Assembly: GCF_028621955.1 (NCBI RefSeq)
Contig: NZ_CP117516.1
Span: 3,432,001-3,496,000 of the forward strand
Reading direction: 5' to 3'
Source of the DNA: Erythrobacter sp. BLCC-B19
GTDB lineage: Bacteria; Pseudomonadota; Alphaproteobacteria; Sphingomonadales; Sphingomonadaceae
Length of the DNA stretch: 64,000 nucleotides
In this document: positions 61,571 through 64,000 of the stretch, in pieces
Layout: each line of letters opens with the position of its first letter
Numbering within the stretch: position 1 is the stretch's first letter
The notes under the pieces: model-generated
Databases searched by the model: none
The model's input: the letters and a program-made list of their open reading frames with translations, nothing else
Told to the model about the DNA's origin: nothing
Translations under genes and position numbers: made by a program

Positions 61571-62889
61571 CACGCCGCCCGCTTCTTGGTGCGCATCGCG
61601 CCGAGGTCCGCCTCCATTGCCGCCATGAATTCATCGCGGATCGGATAGGCTTCGGACGGCATATACTGCGTCCACAGGCATGATCTGAGGCCGAGGCTGA
61701 AATCGACCGCCGCCAGCGTGCCCGCCGCCCCGCCCCAGCCGAAGCTGCTACCCTTGGACCGCCCGCCTGCCCCATGGCCTTCGCCCTCCAGCCAGCTGCC
61801 CTTGAGGTCAACCGTCGGCGGGATCAGGTCGGAGGTGCCGACCCGCACGGCCTCCTCGGCCATCACGAACTTGCCGTCGATCCGGCCATAGCCCAGCAGC
61901 ATCCGCAGGAAGCGGTCGTAATCCTTGGGGCTCGACACCAACCCGCCGCCGCCCGCAGGCACTTCGGGCGGGTCGAGGAACACCGAATTGACGCCCGGAT
62001 CGATCGGGAACGGGGTGCCGCCGACGATGCCGTAATTGTCGGTCAGACGGTAGGCCTCGCTCTGGGGCACCTGCATCCAGGTGCTGGTCATGCCGCAGGG
62101 ATCGAAGATGCGCTGCTTGAGGAACGCCTCGAACGGCATTCCGCTGGCCACTTCGATCACCCGGCCGAGCAGGTCGATCGAGCAGGAATAGCTCCACTTG
62201 GTCGCGGGCTGATACATCAGCGGCAGGGTGGCGAGCCGGTCGGCCCATTCGGCAAGTCCGGGCGCGGGCGTGACCGGCTCGATCCCCGGAATCGGCATCC
62301 GGCTGACCCGGCCACCCACAAGGCCAAGCTCGTTATAGGCCTTCTGGAGCGGCCCCTTGCTAATGATCTGATAGCCGAGCCCCGATGTGTGGGTCAGCAG
62401 CTGGCGGATCGTGATCGGCTGGTTGGCCGGCACGACATTGTCGAGCGGGCCTTCAGGATCAACCAGCACCTGCATATCGCGGAAGGCCGGCAGAATGTCG
62501 GCGACCGGTTGATCAAGGCCCAGCTTGCCTTCCGAAATCAGGATCATCGTCGCCATGCCGGTGATCGGCTTGGACATCGAATAGATGCGGTAGAGCGAGT
62601 TTTCGTCCACCGGCGTCGGCTTGGCGAGCGAGAGCGTGCCGCCGCCGACGGTATGGGCATGATCCTCCTGCCGCCAGCCGAAGGTGAGGAACAGGTTGGC
62701 AAGCTTGCGCGTGCTGACATAGCGGTCCGCAAGCGCTGCGACCGCAGGCCAGTCCTCGGCGACATCATGGGCGAAGGCCATCCGCCCGAACGGCAGGCCG
62801 GACAGCGCCGCGCCCCCCGCAAGCAGCGCGCTGGAGCGCAGCAGCGAACGGCGAGAGACGGCAGGGATGTTGAGGGGCTGTACGGACAT
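61570..62889 (-). CDS. Serine hydrolase of the beta-lactamase/transpeptidase-like (class C-like) family
   Basis: 439-residue enzyme with catalytic S104-x-x-K107 (SMSK) and Y234 in KWSYSCS at the place of the second catalytic motif. The family includes esterases such as EstB, DD-peptidase-like enzymes and class C beta-lactamases. The twin-arginine signal SRRSLLRS (12-19) with a hydrophobic core and cleavage near AFA (about residue 40) implies Tat export to the periplasm. True beta-lactamase activity is not implied. It is coupled to nudC. Confidence 0.88.
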   Translation of the reverse strand: MSVQPLNIPAVSRRSLLRSSALLAGGAALSGLPFGRMAFAHDVAEDWPAVAALADRYVSTRKLANLFLTFGWRQEDHAHTVGGGTLSLAKPTPVDENSLYRIYSMSKPITGMATMILISEGKLGLDQPVADILPAFRDMQVLVDPEGPLDNVVPANQPITIRQLLTHTSGLGYQIISKGPLQKAYNELGLVGGRVSRMPIPGIEPVTPAPGLAEWADRLATLPLMYQPATKWSYSCSIDLLGRVIEVASGMPFEAFLKQRIFDPCGMTSTWMQVPQSEAYRLTDNYGIVGGTPFPIDPGVNSVFLDPPEVPAGGGGLVSSPKDYDRFLRMLLGYGRIDGKFVMAEEAVRVGTSDLIPPTVDLKGSWLEGEGHGAGGRSKGSSFGWGGAAGTLAAVDFSLGLRSCLWTQYMPSEAYPIRDEFMAAMEADLGAMRTKKRAA

Positions 62890-63000
62890 GAGCGCAGAAT
62901 CTCCGTTGCTGCGGGGTCTGCGCGCCTGTCTGCGTCACGGCTGCGCAGGGGTCAATCGCCGAGACTTGCATTTGCAGGGTGTCTTGCACATATAAGACAC

Positions 63001-63222
63001 ATGCTCAACGCGCTCGCCTATATCGTCGGCCTCATCAGCCTCGTCATTGTCATCCCGGCGCAAATTCCGCTGCTGGGCTGGGCCAACTGGTTTGCCCTGC
63101 CGCTGATCGTGACCGGCATCATTCTGGGCGCGCTGTCCTCGAAGGATGGCGGGCGCAATTTCTGCCTCGTGGTGCTGCTGATTGCGGGCGTGCGGCTGAC
63201 GCTGGGCGGCGGCCTGTTCTAA
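63001..63222 (+). CDS. Small two- to three-helix membrane protein
   Basis: 73-residue protein, very hydrophobic, with segments at about 3-20, 25-46 and 53-70 and the polar SSKDGGRN loop between the last two. No recognised family. The ATG at 63001 has no strong ribosome-binding site, but the frame ends in a clean stop that overlaps the mutY stop by four bases, as for other convergent genes here. Probably real, though the product is uncertain. Confidence 0.65.
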   Translation: MLNALAYIVGLISLVIVIPAQIPLLGWANWFALPLIVTGIILGALSSKDGGRNFCLVVLLIAGVRLTLGGGLF

Positions 63223-64000
63223 TCCACAGCCGCCTGCGCGAGCGCGGCGGCTTTGGCGAACAGCGTCGCCAGCCCTGCCTCGCCCAGCCTTGCGGTCGGC
63301 CACCACTGCCCCTCTCCGGGCGGATCGCCTGCGGCATCCAGCGCCACCACCTCAAGCGTCAGGCTGGCATGGGTAAAGCCATGCCGCACCGCACCCAGTG
63401 ACCGCCCCTCGCCCGCGACCGGCGGCGGGCCCGCACCATCCTGGCGCGCGGTCCAGCCATCATCCGGCAGCGCGCGCATCCCGCCGAGCATCCCGTCGGC
63501 CGGGCGGGTGACGAGCCACACCTCCGCCCCGCCGCCCCGCGTGATCCAGAAGGCCGTGCCGCGCCGTTCGGGCACCTGTTTCTTGGGCGGCTTGACCGGC
63601 AGGCGCTCGGGCTCGCCCTGCTTGCGGCCCGCGCACACCTCGGCCAGCGGGCACAGCAGGCAGCGCGGTGCCTTGCTGGTGCAGACATGGCTGCCCAGAT
63701 CCATCATCGCTTGGGCAAAATCGCCCCCGCGCGCGGCAGGCGTGATCGTGTCCGCTGCCGCGCGGATCGCCTTCCTCGCCTTGGGGAGCGGTTCTTCGAT
63801 GGCAAACAGCCGCGCCACCACCCGCTCGACATTGGCATCGACCACCACTGCGCGCTCGCCAAAGGCAATCGCGGCAATCGCCGCCGCGGTGTAATCGCCA
63901 AGTCCGGGGAGCGCGCGCAGTTCGGCCTCGGTGGAAGGAAACCCGCCGCGCGCCGCGACCACGCGCGCGCATTTCACGAGATTGCGGGCACGCGAATAGT
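63219..64000 (-). CDS. mutY: A/G-specific adenine glycosylase MutY, N terminus outside window
   Basis: Base-excision-repair enzyme removing adenine opposite 8-oxoguanine. The frame runs off the right edge: codons before the first internal GTG read YSRARNLV, part of the family's N-terminal domain. Visible are the helix-hairpin-helix LPGLGDYTAAAIAAIAF, catalytic aspartate in VVDANVERVVARLF, and a 4Fe-4S cluster motif Cys-x6-Cys-x2-Cys-x5-Cys (HVCTSKAPRCLLCPLAEVC). The C-terminal Nudix-like 8-oxoG recognition domain (about the last 110 residues) is also present. Confidence 0.95.
   Translation of the reverse strand, partial: YSRARNLVKCARVVAARGGFPSTEAELRALPGLGDYTAAAIAAIAFGERAVVVDANVERVVARLFAIEEPLPKARKAIRAAADTITPAARGGDFAQAMMDLGSHVCTSKAPRCLLCPLAEVCAGRKQGEPERLPVKPPKKQVPERRGTAFWITRGGGAEVWLVTRPADGMLGGMRALPDDGWTARQDGAGPPPVAGEGRSLGAVRHGFTHASLTLEVVALDAAGDPPGEGQWWPTARLGEAGLATLFAKAAALAQAAVD

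Noticed and set aside
1..64000. CRISPR arrays, tRNA or rRNA genes, insertion sequences and prophage
   Set aside because: I scanned for repeat-spacer regularity, cloverleaf and T-loop signatures, terminal inverted repeats and transposase motifs and saw none, though a short tRNA could be missed by eye.

Overview
High-GC, gene-dense chromosomal DNA from an alphaproteobacterium, most likely order Sphingomonadales and probably Erythrobacteraceae. This is inferred from several hallmarks: two large TonB-dependent receptors of Caulobacter/sphingomonad type, a flavin-dependent tryptophan-halogenase-like gene beside a receptor, a MucR/Ros regulator, an alphaproteobacterial Fur/Mur without the structural cysteines, DUF1489, and the NfuA-TsaB-RimI-Fur-PlsC neighbourhood. 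I see no rRNA, tRNA, CRISPR array, insertion sequence or phage gene. Both edges cut a gene: a MAPEG protein on the left and mutY on the right.

Layout. 1-5.0 kb: tandem MAPEG proteins, thioredoxin reductase, a tyrosine phosphatase, a single-domain response regulator and a methylsuccinyl-CoA-dehydrogenase-like enzyme. 5.4-10 kb: a TonB receptor and a second acyl-CoA dehydrogenase. 10.2-14.5 kb: an ArsR regulator, beta-carbonic anhydrase and SulP transporter operon, followed on the other strand by a second ArsR paralogue and a degenerate isocitrate/isopropylmalate-dehydrogenase-like protein. 14.7-19.5 kb: an alkylsulfatase and a DUF1800-DUF1501 pair. 19.5-30.3 kb: a beta-glucan (laminarin-type) utilisation locus comprising a TonB receptor, GH16 endoglucanase, LacI regulator, MFS transporter and GH3 beta-glucosidase, with a divergent halogenase and two matching LacI-type operators. 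30.4-33.8 kb: a tightly packed nucleotidyltransferase, HAD phosphatase, CDP-glycerol-transferase-like and FkbM methyltransferase cluster. 33.7-41.7 kb: ergothioneine genes egtB-egtD with a flavin oxidoreductase, a class II DAHP synthase and a large M16 peptidase. 41.8-46.2 kb: NfuA-like, nitroreductase, tsaB, rimI, mucR, fur and plsC. 46.2-53.1 kb: a LysR regulator, then corC-ybeY-phoH and miaB on the minus strand, interrupted by two tandem secreted paralogues on the plus strand. 53.2-64 kb: a lipase-like lipoprotein, peptidyl-prolyl isomerase, mgtE, an SDR, DUF1489, a sensor kinase/response regulator pair, a DsbA/FrnE-like protein, nudC, a serine beta-lactamase-fold hydrolase, a tiny membrane protein and mutY.

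The main points of interest are these. The beta-glucan locus has two nearly identical palindromic operators. The four-gene surface-polymer-like cluster is of unclear function. The dehydrogenase-like protein has lost its catalytic motifs. The carbonic anhydrase has an in-frame stop with a conserved-looking remnant after it. The miaB-phoH-ybeY-corC block appears inverted relative to its usual partners and carries inserted paralogues. Five convergent gene pairs overlap by exactly four bases at their stop codons, four of them sharing CTAG. All functional names come from motif and family recognition by eye; no database search was possible.
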